DNA of 64,000 nucleotides from Polyporus tsugae (GCA_024305745.1 JAHRBS010000002.1:2542001-2606000), one strand, 5' to 3'; positions 1 through 12,767 are shown, counted from the stretch's first letter. The notes: generated by a model from the letters alone, not told the origin. Program-made: numbers and translations.

Positions 1-1988
1 AGCACGTACCTCTGCACTGTCGAAAGCCATGACGCGGACGAGTAGAAGAAGGGGCGAGGTAAAGTGGGCAGCAGGTGCCCGGTCATGCGAAGATATATCA
101 TCGTTGCACGTTGCACCCGCCTAGACGGGAACGGAGATGCGGCGGGCCAAAACAGATCTGTAGTCATGACGGGGTTTTGCAATTAATAGGCGGTAGAGTT
201 TCAGTGTTCGGGCGGTCCGCCCATCCATCACCTGGCCTGGGGCCCGAAGGTGCGAGGAATCCGAATCCAGATATGCGGTGGGTACAGTATATTTTCTTCC
301 CTGCGTGTGCCAGGCTCTTGCCAGCGCGCGGCGCGACTAGTACGGTTGCCGGAATTTCATGCAGCACCTGGATTTAGCAGGAAACTGGGTAACGACAGGA
401 CAGCGGAAGGCCTGGGGGCCTCTCATTCGCGCGAAAACAGGCCACGGGGCACGAAAATCGGGGCCCAAAACGAGGAGACTTGTGCGAGGGACCGCGGCCT
501 CTGATCCGTAGCGACAGCGCCTAATCAATTATTTGCCGCGATCCCGCGACACAGCGAGGCGCTCCCGAGTCCGTCGAAGAGTCGCCTCCCTCGCTGTTTC
601 TCAAGAGGAAGGAGAGAGATCAGGATCGTAGGAGGTTGTGGGCGTTGCGAAGCCAGCGAAAGTTCGGTTGTGGCTAAAGGCTCTGTTGGTCAGCGCTCAG
701 TCGCAAGCTTCTGCTTCTGCCGATCCTCGCAGAGAAGCGCGCATGCCGAGATTTACGGTTTGACAGGTGGCCTGCGCAGCTCGGGTGGCGAGACCTTCGT
801 AAAAGCTGACCCTTTTCTTTGATCTAAGTGTGGACCCCACCTCCTCGCTGGACGTTCGTGCCTTATTGAGTGCACGGGTCCAGGGTCAAAACCGGGACCA
901 GATGGCCCAGACCTGGGCTGGGCGAAACGTCATGGCAGTTTTCGACGTCGTGTAAGTTCGGGTTTTGTTTTGACAGCCGCGGGCAGCGTCGTGAGGTATC
1001 TGGATCTAAGGGGCACACGGGGACTGCAAACGAATTTCAGACACATGTCGGGCACACAGTAAAGCCGAGACAAAATGGCATTGACCCCTGTGAAAGATCT
1101 GTACAACGCCTCAATTGACAAAGAGTGGACCTGTTGTGCCAAGCTGACACCGCAGGAGAGGAGTGCACATCAATATTGTCTTCGCACCGTGGAAACGGAC
1201 CATACACACAAATACACACAATCACCGCAGTATTAATGAGCCCCAAAAATGAAGGATTCGATTTTGTCACGAACTTCGGCCTTCTGGACGAAAGTCATTG
1301 AAAAGGCGTCCTGTCCGCCACCGGCCTGGAGTTCCCATCAACTTCTATCCAATCCAGAACCACCGAATATCTATGCACAGTGTGTGATGGGATATGAACG
1401 GGTTCCCATACACATGGCATGGGAGCTCCATGTCCGTACTTAGTGTGGGAGTGCGCTGGTTAGGTGCGAATCTTGAAGCTTGAATGGCAACGGCATGACT
1501 TTTGTAATAGTGTAGAAGTCAGAAGATCGTCGTGATAGTACAGGACATCGTTGACTACAACCGCTCGATCAGACACACCAAAAGATATCAAATGATAGAG
1601 GTAAGAACATAGTACAATTGGTGAGGGAGGTAAGAAGGTATTACAGAACAGCGGAGGTAATTATAAGTATGTACTAATGGAAGGGTGTCACATAAGAATA
1701 TGTTAGTATTTGTTCGCGGAGAGGCGAAACGCATCAGGACCCGCGACGCTCAAACTCCGACAAGTACAGAGATATCGATGACAGTACTAGTGGGCGCATG
1801 AATCAAGAGAAGACAAGGAGCGATGAATTGGCGGCGAAGAAGTGCAGGACGGCCCGAAACGGTATGTACGATCAGCCAACACGTATGTACGCCCACACAA
1901 TCAGCGTGATGGCAACACTCGCTGCTCGATAAGTTCGAAGCGGCGGGGAAGAAGGGGCGTGACGTCGAGCCACAGAACTCCGATGGCC
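1..1988. other. Intergenic, no gene recognised
   Basis: I read both strands and found only short open frames with no family resemblance and no convincing exon chain. The part around 1500-1750 is richer in A and T than the coding DNA to its right. It may hold the 3' flank of the TPR gene that ends at 1989. It could also be old, decayed repeat DNA, but I see no terminal repeats to show that. Confidence 0.5.
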
Positions 1989-4223
1989 TCAATCCGACAT
2001 CCTCTGCACCATATACCGCTCCCATGACGGGTACTGTAACGTGTTCTGCCCCGTGGGCCCGGGAGCGAGGTCGGAGCTCGAGGAGCCTGGCAGCTTGCTC
2101 ATTCTCATGCCAGCGGACGCGGCGACCTCCGGGAAGTCGGCGGGGATGTCGACGGTGATCGGAATGGAAGAGATCTTCAGCGTGCGGTCATCCGTTTTGA
2201 TGCGCGCGAAGGGGAGAGGGGCAGGCGGTTCGGGTGTGGGGAGCCAAAAGGCGTAGGAGTGGGCGGAGGCGGATGAGGAGGGCTCGACAGAAGATGAGGA
2301 ACACGACGCCGTGGGTTCATCTGCCGCGGGAGGCTCTGTGGGGCAGAGAGCCCTTATCTCCGCGAGGGCCTCCGCATTCGACGGTTGCAGACGAAATATC
2401 TCGCAGATCTGTGGCCGTGTAAGCTCTCTTACAGAACTGAGGCGGGACTGGAGCCACCTTTGAGGGCGTCCTCTACTCGACCTTGGGCTTTCCGCGATTG
2501 AGCCCTCCGCCAGTGTCCTTTGATGCTGCTATGTTGGCCAAGTGCGATATCGCACGCATGTTCGGCTTCCACAAAGCTATGCATGATCGCGTCAGCAAGG
2601 GACGTGGAGGACGGCATGTTACGTACTTGTTGGCCTTCAGATACGCCGCCGCGAGGTTCAGCTGATAGTGCGGCAGCTCCGGCTCGATCCGATAGGCGTC
2701 GTTGTAGTGCTTGATCGCATGCGTATAATCGCCTTTCTTGAACGCGAGGTTGCCCTTCGCCTTGTTTCAGCGTCTGTCCTCAGGTCACACCGTCGCGAAC
2801 GCGATACCTGTTCTTTCTCTCGCTCTGAACACATGTACCTCCACTCCGTGAGCTCTCCGACGGTCATGTCGTCATCCTCTGCTGAACCCGGCTTCCCCTC
2901 CGCCCCCTGGCCGTTAACGTCGATGTCCACGGTCCACACGTCTTCCTCTTCCTCCGTGCCCCATCCGCACACGCCGGCACCTGTCACATCCGTCATTCAA
3001 CATGCGCTCATCGACGAAACGTCCAGCGAGAGCAGCAGCTGGAGAGACATTGAGATACGCACCCCGCCCGTCCCACTCCCGCTCCTTCCCCGCCCGCACC
3101 CCACTCTCCTCCTCCTCCGCCCGCACAGTGTGCTCGCACACCTCCGCCAGGTGGTCCGTCGAGCACCCACACTCGCACCACTTCTCCGTCAGCTTCTGCC
3201 GGAGCACGAGCCCGTACCCGCGCACGTCGAACTCCTGCGCGACGCGCCACATCGTGCTGCACGCGCGCTCGTACCCCTCGCGCACGCGCGCCTGCCAGTC
3301 CGCGTCGTGGGCCTTGTTGCTCGCGCGCGCGGCCTCCGCGAGCGTGTTGAGAGCGTCGGTGGGCGGACCGAGGAGGGGCGGCTTCGAAAAGGGCGGCGGG
3401 TGCTGTGCCTGGAGCGACTCGAGGTGCGCCTTGAGTGCGTCGTAGTGGGGGAGGTGCTGGTGCGAGTGCAGGCCTCGCCGCTCGCAGATCGGGATGCCGT
3501 TCGATTTTGCCTGGACGCGGGGGGGTCATGTCAGGTTGTGAATGCCGGGTCATGAAAAGGCTGAGTGTCATAACGCGAGACTTTCACGGATGGATGGGCT
3601 AAGGATGTTGGTATAAGGGCTGGCTCGTGAGGACGACGCCTCCTCGTGCGGTCAGTTTTTTATTTTATTTTAATTTTTACCTCGGACCACTCATGGCTCG
3701 CCCTCAGGCAGGGTAATAAAATGTGGGATGGGGGCGGGGGGTCAAAATGATCGAACGGGGCACAAAAACGGAATTTAAATGACAGTAATGCACTCACGAA
3801 ATGTCTGAGCGCGGTGTACGTCCAGAGCACGCTCTTGGTCGCGACGCGATCTCCTGCCCCTCTAAAGTCCATAGCGATGGCCCCGCGGAAGAAATCCTTG
3901 ATCTCGTCGCAGTTGGCATTGGCCGCGACCCAGCTAGGCCCGCCCACGGTTATGCAGCGAAGCACGAATGTGGGGATGTGGAGGAGGGAGACGTAGTAAA
4001 GATGGGTGGAGAAGAGCCGCGCGATGTCCTGCTCGTAGCGAATGAGGATGATGCGCGAGATGACGCGCTCGAGTTGGGCGACGGAGGGTTGGGAGATGCC
4101 CCGGTCCGCGTGGGGGCTCAGGTTTCCGTGGTCGTGCGCATGGTGGGGATGTGGACCATGATCTTTATTCGCGGCTTTCTTGGGAGGTGGTCTTTTCTTG
4201 ACGTGGGAGTATTTTGCAGGCAT
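1989..4223 (-). CDS. TPR-repeat protein, about 566 residues
   Basis: Function unknown beyond a tetratricopeptide fold, which usually serves protein-protein binding. Exons read on the minus strand: 4223-3798, 3510-3063, 2980-2808, 2760-2627, 2576 to 2458 or 2477, and 2408-1989. The start is the ATG at 4223 (MPAKYSHVKK); an ATG at 4271 is also in frame. The N-terminus is basic and His-rich. Residues of about 350-394 form a clear TPR (AKGNLAFKKGDY, then LNLAAAYLKAN), and the next exon continues with a second TPR (HWRRAQSRKAQGRVEDALK). The 82-nt intron 2981-3062 (GTGCGT donor) restores frame in what otherwise looks like a frameshift. The junction before exon 6 is uncertain: the natural reading KDLRDI and the downstream frame LQPSNAEAL disagree by one base. 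A weaker GTAG donor that ends exon 5 at 2477 closes the frame but removes part of the helix. I do not recognise the N-terminal region. Confidence 0.75.
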
Positions 4224-4771
4224 GTCGAGGGTACGGCAGCATAGGCTGTAATATTTTCTGGGGGTTAGCATGCTCTAGTGCATTGTGTAGAGCGTGAGGC
4301 GAACCTGAAATGCCCTGTTGTATAATGGGAGAGGGTGGTGGTAGTTGAGCTTCTCCGGGTGGTTAAATGGGAGGCCTGAACTTGGACGCGGCAGTACTTC
4401 CACCTAGTAACCTGGCGGACAAGACGCGAACAAGAAACAAGCTTAAGTTAAAGGTTCTTGACGCGACTGCGTGACGTGGGGATGTGGGAACGCAGTCACA
4501 CATATCACAGATCACGCCGCTTGGGACGTCACGAAGCCTGTCGTCACGCTTCTGAGCCTCAAGGTAGCTCCGAGTCCGAGTCCGAGTCCGTCGTCGCCAA
4601 CGTCGCCCTTCCGTTCTTTACGGCACCCACAGCTGTCTCTGCTTGTATTCTTATTATCTGCGCTGTGATTGCTCTGCCTAACGTTCTATCTGCGCTGCAT
4701 ACTGTTTCGCTTGCTGATGCTGGATCCGTAACCACTTTCGAACACTCGACCCCTACACCACCCAGCCCGCT
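4224..4771. other. Divergent intergenic promoter region
   Basis: This lies between the divergently transcribed TPR gene (minus) and arrestin gene (plus), so both promoters should be here. A short tandem run of the hexamer CCGAGT lies near 4570-4590. I see no TATA box strong enough to call. Confidence 0.5.
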
Positions 4772-7700
4772 ATGGCAGGAATCCCATCACAGACCCGTCC
4801 GGAGCCCATGAATGCCTCCCCTTATCACTCTAAAGTGAAGGTCACGCTCAGGTTTGCCGACCACCAATTCGCCGCCGGTGGTATGGTGACCGGCAAGATA
4901 GAGCTGGAGTGCAAGGCGGAGAAGGGCCTCGGCATCGGGGTGATCATGGTCGAGCTATACGCTATTGAAGGCGAGTTTCTTCAATCGAGCATGCTATGCG
5001 TCCTCCTTGTCTGGGGTTCATTCGTATCCACATTCTGTACACCATCGAGCACCCCAACTTGGTTGTGGGAAGCATTCCCATGAGAAGCCTCGGTGACGAG
5101 ATACAGCCAACTATTCCTCGGGGTTCGTCCGCGTCGATCCTTTGACCGTCAACTCGCAGGGAATGATTCCAGGCGCGCGTTTAGACCACCATCGCGATGT
5201 CACACCGGTGGCTTGCATCTAAGGAGCGCCGTGCCTATGTTCGCATATTTGCGATGAGAGGCCATTTATAATCATATACTTGACTCTCTCATAATGCACG
5301 ATGTCGGATGGGGAATGAATGCACGTTTCTCCCAAAATGGCCGTTTGGAACGCCTCGAGCTCTCATCTCACTCCTTGGCCACCGTGCTCATCAGTTGTCT
5401 GCAGAGTTGACGTCTAGAGACCATTCCGCAACTTCGACCTTTCTTTACTCAAGACGCCTTTTCCAAGGGCCGGGGCTTCCCCCCTCAAACTCTGTGCATC
5501 CCTATCCCGCCCCCGGAGACCCGCCACTGCCCTCGAACTACTACCATGCCCGTCGCGGACTTACGACATTTTTCTTCCAGTTTCCGCTCCCCGAATCATC
5601 GCCGTCGTCCATCGAATTTGGTTCCGGACTCGCGCATTTACGCTACGAAGTCAGAGCGAGCGTCGGCGTGGCATGGAAGGGCGAGAAGAAGCTCGTCACC
5701 GACAAGAAGCAGGTCGATGTCGTGGAGCAATACGAAGGTGATCCCGCCCGAGGAGAGGCCGAGGGCATCATCGTCGGGGAGAACGGCAAGATCTGGATGC
5801 AGGGGAGGGTCCTGGGTGGTTTTATGGTCGCTGGGCAGGCTGCGTGCATCGAGTTGCAAGTCAAGAACCACTCTAGTAAGAAGGTAAAGTGTGCTCTCTT
5901 TGCATCTGTCTCGACCCTGGTCGCTGAACTTTTGTGTAGAATTCTGGCCTGTCCGTGACCTTGACGCGAGACTTGTATTTGCCCAACCAGCCGGCCACCC
6001 AGAAACAGCCTCTTCAGATCAACGACACTGTCACATCCGTCAACTTCTGTGGTCCGGAATATATCATTCCGCCGGGCGTTGAGGGCGTTGCAAATTTGGT
6101 GGTCGACGTACCGAAACACGCTCGAGGCGTCAAGGGTGGTCGCCGAATTGGAGACGGGGACAGAGCCATCGAGTGTCTGTTCGAGGTCCGCTGTACAGTC
6201 GGCATCAAACTAGCCCTGGGCCTTGGAAGGTGAATTGCATTTTTCGTTTTCGCGCCGACAATGCTTAATTCATCGTTGAGCAGCAAAGACATCCGGTTAG
6301 ATCTACCCGTGAAGATCCTGGACCCTTCCGTTGTCCCAGACTATTCTCCTGCAGATGTCTATGCGATACCTCCGGCACCCATGGGTGCGCCATTATATGA
6401 TCCCGCTTCCGGAATGATTTATCAGCCTCCCACATCTCCAGTACCATATCTCGACCGGCCCACAAGTCCATATGCATACCCAGTCCCGTCCATGTCCCCA
6501 CCTATTCCGGTCATGTCACCCCCCTTGGCGTCATATATCGAGCACGGACAAGTCTGGCTACCCGCCCCCAACATGCCCTTCCCGAACATCTACGGACAAC
6601 CTTCGTACTACCAGCAGGCTGGCTCCATGGCTCCCCCACTTGCACCACCTCCACGACCCTCCAGCGCAGAACCTGCCTCCTCGCAGCCCTTGCACAATCT
6701 GCCGGATGGTCCAACGGCTCCTCCGCCCCCACTCATCCCATTCCCCACTGGGGGAAAGAACGATGGACACCGCGAGGAAGGCAAAGGCGAGCGCGCCTCG
6801 CGCATCTCGCATCACCTACGCTTGTCTACGCGTCACCGCTCCGCCTCCCCGCCCGCGCACCGCTATCAGCGTGCAGATAGCAACGCGGCGTACGCAACCA
6901 TCGCGCTCGCCCCCACCACCCGCCTCCTCGCGGACGTCGGGAACTCTAGCGCCAGTCTCTCCTCTTCTCCGGAACTGCATACGCGCAAGGGCCTCGCGCT
7001 GTCCCCGCTGCACACTGGTGGATCGGTCGTGTCCCCGCGCCCGATGCTCTCCCCGAAGCTGTCGTTCTCCAAGGATCCGCTCGCGCAGGTCACGCAGGTC
7101 GAGTGCCTCGAGCGCATTGCCGCCGAGGGGACTGCACCTGCACCGAGCGGGCCGAACCCCAGCGACGAGGACAGGGACAAGACCCTCCCGAAGCCCCCCG
7201 TGCCGACCGGGAAGGAGAACGCGTCGTCGACCCCGCGCGGCCGCGCAGACGCGCTCTTCCCGCCCGACCTCGTCGAAGCAGCGGTCGACGAGACGCCCCC
7301 GACGCCCACGCTCGCCGCTGTTGCCTGCACGTCGGTCCTCAAAGTCCCGCGTCTCCGTGTTGGGGGCCTGGCCGCGGGGGACGCCTCTGGGCTCGACGCA
7401 CTGGAGGCGCGCCTCCTCGCGCAGGTCGGCACGCGCAAGCCTGAGCGCCAGCGCGCGCCGGATGTCCGTTCTATCCTGCCGGAGCCCATCGCAATCCCCC
7501 GCGCGCAGGACGTCGAGCCGCCCGTCGACTCGGCGATTTCTAGTCTTACGCTGGGGGGTTTGGAGATCGACGTGGACGAGAAGACGCTCAGGCGCGGGAA
7601 GTTCAGTCGCGGTGGGGGGAGCGACCGCGGACTGGAAACCGAGGATGGCGCTGTCCTCGGGCGCACGCGCGAATCGACGCAGACGATGCGCGGGCGCGAT

Positions 7701-9143
7701 AGCCAGCAGACGGAGGGGGTCAAGAAGGCGTCCGGCTCGGGCGGCGCGAAGAAGAGCAAGTACAGCAGTAAGCACACCGCGGGCTCCGAGGGCGGGAACA
7801 AGAACAAGGACAAGGAGCTGCAGAAGCTGAGGAAGGCCGCACAGGGCCGCATCACGGCGTGGTTGGGCGGGGTCGACGCCGATGCTGCTCCTCCCGTGAG
7901 TCAGACCCCGCCTCCTGTGAGCCCGTTGCCGCAGAGGGGCAGGTCGCCTGCGGGTGTTGCGCGCTCGCTCGCGAGGAGCCCCGCAATCAGTCCTGCGAGG
8001 AGTCCTGTCGTTAGTCCGGCAAGGAGCCCTGCGATCTCTCCGGGCCACAGTCGCGATCCCAGTCCAGCACGCAGCGCGAGGACGCTCACGGAACCCCGTG
8101 CGTCGCCGATGCCGAAGAAGAGCAGCGCCACAGTCCTCGCCAATGTCGCACCCGCGCCCTCCTCTCCGAAGGTGGCCCCACGACAAGAGCAGGAAACGCA
8201 GGCGGCCCCGAACCCGCGCTCTTCTGGCTTCCTCCCCATCGGCACGGTGCGCGCCCAACCTCAAGTGGCTGCTGTGAACGCGAAGGCTGGCAAGAAAGCA
8301 GTGCCCTGTGATGCGTACCTCACCCCCAAGGCATCTCCCTTGCTCGGGGCCTACCCGCCGCGCTCACTCGACTCGGAGGTCAAGTATGACATCCGTTCTG
8401 CGCGCGGAGGTAAGGGGGGCATCGTCACTTCCGTCGCGGCGATATGGGCATCTTCTACCCAGCCTGCATCCAAAGAGGCAGTCTCAAAGCCTGCACCAGC
8501 TCCTGTGAAACCCAAGGTCAATGCGACGAAGCTTGCGGAGCAGTGGAAGGCGACTGAGCAGAGTAGCGTTGCAACGCCGAAGGGCCCTGGCCCTCCCGCC
8601 ATGAAACCGAAGCCGGAAGGATTGCGATCCCCCAAGGCTGCTGGTGGTGAAGGCTTGAGGTCGCCAACTACGGCTGCGGTCACGCCGGCGTTGGCAAGTG
8701 GCCGCCCGAAGGCGTTGCAACCGCTGGCGAAGACTGGCTACTCGTCTCCGACCGTGACGTCACCTGCCGCCGACCCGGTGATCACCTCCGTCGCGGACCT
8801 TACGGCTCGGCGGGCGAAGCTGATCAAGTCGACGTATGTGCCGGCCGTGATATCGTCGTCGACTGCTACCCCGATGCTCTCGTCGACCGCGTCGCTTGCG
8901 CGCCCGTCCCCCGCTCGCGCGGACCGCGCGAAGATGAACACGAAGCTACCGCCGACGATCGCCGAAGCGGAACCTGTGACTTCTGCACCCAAGGCGCAGA
9001 TCACGACCAAGGTCACTGCATCCACAGAGACTGCCGCCCCGATGACTTCGCCTGGGTCGCCACCTACGAAGGGGGATTACGCGTTCGGGCAGGCTCGGCT
9101 GCGAGAACTGATCAAGAGATACCAAGGACAAGTGAGCTCATGA
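4772..9143 (+). CDS. Arrestin-domain adaptor protein, 1275 residues
   Basis: An arrestin-fold (Arrestin_N plus Arrestin_C) protein of the fungal alpha-arrestin type; such proteins usually link membrane cargo to ubiquitin ligases. Exons are 4772-4970, 5405-5883, 5940-6229 and 6284-9143, which sum to 1276 codons. The N domain (about residues 8-200) starts with KVTLRFADHQFAAGG and GKIELECKAEKGL and continues with LTSRDHSATSTFLYSRRLF. The C domain (about 210-330) carries IWMQGRVLGGFMVAGQ and VEGVANLVVDV. The remaining 940 or so residues look disordered, rich in Pro, Ser and Arg, with a run of SPARSP-type repeats encoded near 7960-8080. I found no PPxY motif, the usual Rsp5-binding site of yeast family members, though looser Pro-Tyr contexts occur early in the tail. 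Intron 1 (4971-5404) is long and begins with GC rather than GT; the GC donor is needed to give the conserved Glu-Glu-Leu-Thr join. Confidence 0.88.
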
Positions 9144-9862
9144 TTGCGGCGTTTTGCCCCATCACCCAGGACTATTTGCGCACGTACATCCCTATCTTCC
9201 ATCCCATATTTCTTGTCTCCTTTTCCATGGACACCTCATATCATCTCTGCTATCGCATCACGCATCCGGGGTTGTTCATCTTGCTCGCTGACTTATTCGC
9301 TCACGGTTCCTGTGTGTGTCCCTTCTCATTTTTCCATGTTTCACAATGATACCTCAGAGCTCATATCTGTCACGACCATTAACGATTTATCACTACTCTC
9401 TCTCGATTCCGAGACCCGGTTCAGTGTTATATGTACCACTAGCATAGTGAATGTCATGACTAACTTTGATGTAGGCTTCCGTGGCGGGACATCGAGCTCA
9501 GGTCCACACGATCAGTTCTACACCTTCTCACCCCCGCTGAATCATTCTCTTCGTCCTCCACTCGCACCACGTTCATCGCTTGTCGGCATCGACTCTCTCG
9601 GCATCACACAGACTGTGGACAGAAGCACGATACGGGGCTGGAGGCCGGAGGGGTGGAGCAACATAATATTTTACAACCTGGTCGGTGATCGAGAAGATAC
9701 CAATGACCGTGGCACAGTACTCAGTATGTGCTATCTCGTCCTTTGCGAACACCGTGTCAAGCTTCACTACCCAGGATGTACGCTGCGCGACACCGATGCT
9801 GCTCAGTTACACATAGACAGAAGACAGAAGATCAATCCGACGCAGGATGTCAGATTGGTGTA
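9144..9862. other. Convergent intergenic region
   Basis: This is the shared 3' flank of the arrestin gene (plus) and the HET gene (minus). An open frame runs through it on the plus strand and continues antisense to the HET gene, but it has no family resemblance. Terminators for both genes are expected here; none can be pinpointed. Confidence 0.5.
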
Positions 9863-11934
9863 TCATGGAATGCAACGATTCAGAATTCTTCGCGCCACGA
9901 TAGAGACGGAGGATCGCTGGAGAGAGACAGCTGGAGTCACAGCAATATCTTCGCTGACGGCCCGGGTCGAGGGACTCGAGGGGAAGTGGACCGGACTCGC
10001 CATAGAGTCCGAAGAGTCACGCGACGGAAGAACAACATTCTTGCGCGCCTTCACGGCGTTGTACACACTCCCCTCCAGCTCGATATGGACGACGAGGGTG
10101 GACTCGGGGTTCAGCTTGCACCGAGAGAAAGAGAGTTTGACGGTCCGATTAGTGCCTCCGAACTCCTTCGTCCAGCGCGGCCAAGCGTCGACGTGGTCCT
10201 CACCACAGTCGTGCGACAAGTCGCCCATTCCCTCGACGGAGTCTGTCGAGGACAGCGGCATCGCCTTCGCCCAGCGCGACAGATGATTCGGTGGCTGCAT
10301 CATGCACGTCCCGAGCTTGAGGACGATGCTCTCTCCCGTGTCCAGATCCCGGAATACTGCCGCCGCTCGTAACGGCTTCCCATCAACGGGTTCGCTCTCC
10401 AAATGCAACGTCCCGAGCTCCATCCCCATCAGCGTCATCCTGCCGATGAGCCAGCGTGGAAGGCGAAAAGGTGGGTTGGGGGTGATGCCGTCAAGGCGGT
10501 AAGAGAGGGCCAGCGCGACGTCCCTCTCAAACGGCGGCGGACTGTCCGTGATGAAGATGTCGCGCCACTCAGCGGTGACCGGCTTCCCGAAGAGCCGCAG
10601 GGTGTATAAATCCGTGCCTAGCGAGACGAGGCGAAGGATGATAGGTTCGCCGGAGGGTGTCCGCCAGCCACGCCCTGTGTAGTACTTCTTTCGGTGGGGA
10701 TCCTGGACACGGTCTTTGGACGGGTGGAGGAGGAGTCCAAGATGTTCGGAGGGTGTTTCGCACAAGAGAACGACGATGGTAAGCCCGCTCGACTCGATGA
10801 CTGGAAATCGGCACTTCAGCCCATAGTCGGTGACCGAAAACGTGGGTAGCTCTACTCGACGAAACGGACCGGACTGTCTCCGGGGGCTGCTTTGGTGGTC
10901 GCGTTCAGGTCCTTTCTGTGTATATTCCATTAGCTCTGCCACGTTCTTCAAAAACGAATACCCACCAGCCTATTCTTCCATTGCCAGTCAAGATATGGCT
11001 GCAAAGGAGACGTGGAAGACGGCGTATGCTGCACGGATCGTCCAAACAACTTCGTAAACATGGCCGGTGAGGGGGCGAGTAGGTAGGAAGCATAGACTTC
11101 AGAGTTCTGATCAAAGAACTGGTGATCCTGGAGCCCCTTGGCCGGCGGGATGTTCTCATCCCCCATCCAATCATCCCACGCGAACAGGCTTGTGTCGGAC
11201 GACTGCTTCATGATCTCGTGCTGGAGACGGCGGAACGCGCGACGTCCCTCTCCGTAGATCGTCGGCATGGTGACGCTGAATAGGCCCATCAACGAGTACG
11301 CCTCGTCCTCCATGCGCGTGGTGTTGCGTCTCGACGCCCAGGATATGCGCTCTCCGACACTGACGTCCGAGAGGTTCGTCTGGCGCACCAGCACCCCGCG
11401 CCACACCCCAGTTATTTCCTGAAGGAGGTCCGCGAGCTCCAATTTGGTCCCTATGATCTCCCAGTCCTGCGATACGAATATGACGACGAACGACGCGATG
11501 AGCTCTTGCAGCGTCCATCCTCGCGTGTGCCACCGCGCCTTCCTGAACGCCGATCCTGGCGCCTTCAGGTCGCAGTCGCTCTTGACACCCTCCATGTGGG
11601 CGTAGCATACCTCCCCGCAAGAATACCAGTAGAACATCGAGTTGATTGCTTCGGAGAGCTCGGAGCTGCTCGTCTTGTCGATACAGCAAGTGTCGTCCCA
11701 CACCCATCGGTACCCATGGCGTTCCGCAAGGATGCAGCATTCGCGCACCTTCGACGTGGCGAGATCTCGAGGATTTCCACCAGTTTCCTTGCACTTGTCA
11801 CGAAGGGCTTGTGTATCCTGGAACGTCTGCTCGTTGGCGCCCCAGGTGTGGGATAAGATCGCGTAGCCACCGGTGACCGCCTCCGGGGAGGTGAAGAAGT
11901 GGAGTTCGGCACGATCGGTACTCAACAACCACAT
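9863..11934 (-). CDS. HET-domain (heterokaryon incompatibility) protein
   Basis: A HET-domain protein of 673 residues. HET proteins in filamentous fungi take part in non-self recognition and programmed cell death after incompatible fusion; basidiomycetes carry many paralogues, mostly of unproven role. Exons are 11934-10966 and 10915-9863, split by a 50-nt intron, and they close at 674 codons. HET motifs seen: YAILSHTWG (residues 24-32), WVWDDTCCIDK (77-87), GWTLQELIA (139-147) and the later MEDEAYSLMGLFSVTMPTIYGEG block (positions near 11270-11320). The start MWLLSTDR at 11934 fits the family's usual beginning a few residues before the fold; an ATG at 11967 is in frame but would add 11 residues. 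The C-terminal half has the usual FSVTDYGLKCRFPVI-like block and no recognisable effector domain (no NACHT, WD40 or ankyrin repeats). Confidence 0.9.
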
Positions 11935-12767
11935 CGCGTATCGTGAGCCTGTAGAAGCTGCTCCCAACGATCAGGCCAAGCAACTTCCGAGGAGGATCCA
12001 ACATACCTTTAGGTTGTCGGAAGTTGGTTGGTTCGAACGTAGAGCAGCAAGAGATAGTAGCGGGGGCGGTGTATACCGGCGGAGGTCTCTCAGACCTACT
12101 AGACCATTAGGAAACCCCGGGGAAGGCTGGTAGGCAACAGGGCGGGAGCAACGGTGGTGAAGTTTGTATCGATGGCCTTGGGCGAGGGGACGGAGACTGT
12201 GTTAACAGGGCGGCTCGCAATACACTAGTACTTACTGCTTGGGAGAAAGAACTGCTGGCACTCGGCGCTAGAGACACAAACCGCATCCATGCCCTAATCC
12301 CGGCGCTCGGACGGGCTGAGGTAGGTTTGCGACCCTCTCGAGCAGTATGAACCTCGAGTTAAGACTTGTTCCTGCAGCTGGTGGCCAGCATCGCTGCATT
12401 CTAACATTCGCACAGTCCCCTATCCGGGGTATAATGTTGCCAAGGCGAACAGATGTGAGTGTGCAAGACCAGAAGATGATGAACGCGTGAAGCGTTTAGG
12501 TACGTTTACATATACTTTAAGTAACTCAGGTTTTTACGTGGACCAGAGTCGAACCCACGCCCTCGGCATTTGCCGGATGCCGCTTATGCCTCCTCGTGCC
12601 ACCAGCAGGCTGTCCGCGCAAACGGCGGGAATGTTGTCCGCATATATACTCGTAGATGACAGTCAAGTCTCCTTCAAGGTTGGAAGCTACTTAAATTCTC
12701 CAGGGTATGTTTCGTACGTGAAAACAGCTTGCGAGCGCTAGACGTTGACAAAATATTCGCCGAATCA
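11935..12767. other. Intergenic region with tRNA-like patch
   Basis: No protein gene was recognised. It contains the 5' flank of the HET gene and, near 12537-12595, a patch that resembles a degenerate tRNA on the minus strand (listed separately). The rest shows only short open frames. Confidence 0.5.
12537..12595 (-). other. Degenerate tRNA-like element
   Basis: Read on the minus strand, the patch has a TGGC...CGAG box like the A box of Leu/Ser tRNAs. A perfect hairpin (GGCAT/ATGCC with a 7-nt loop) follows, then GTGGGTTCGACTC, a good B box. The acceptor stem, D stem and T stem do not pair, and the base before the candidate anticodon is C rather than T. It is therefore not a working tRNA. 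It may be a dead tRNA or a relic of a tRNA-derived SINE; chance is also possible. Confidence 0.3.

Noticed and set aside
2980..3062. Apparent frameshift in the TPR gene
   Set aside because: An 82-nt intron with GTGCGT donor and CAG acceptor restores the frame exactly.
6816..8264. Long minus-strand frames of 482 and 329 codons opposite the arrestin tail
   Set aside because: Arg/Ala-rich shadows of the GC-rich sense coding region, with no motif of their own.
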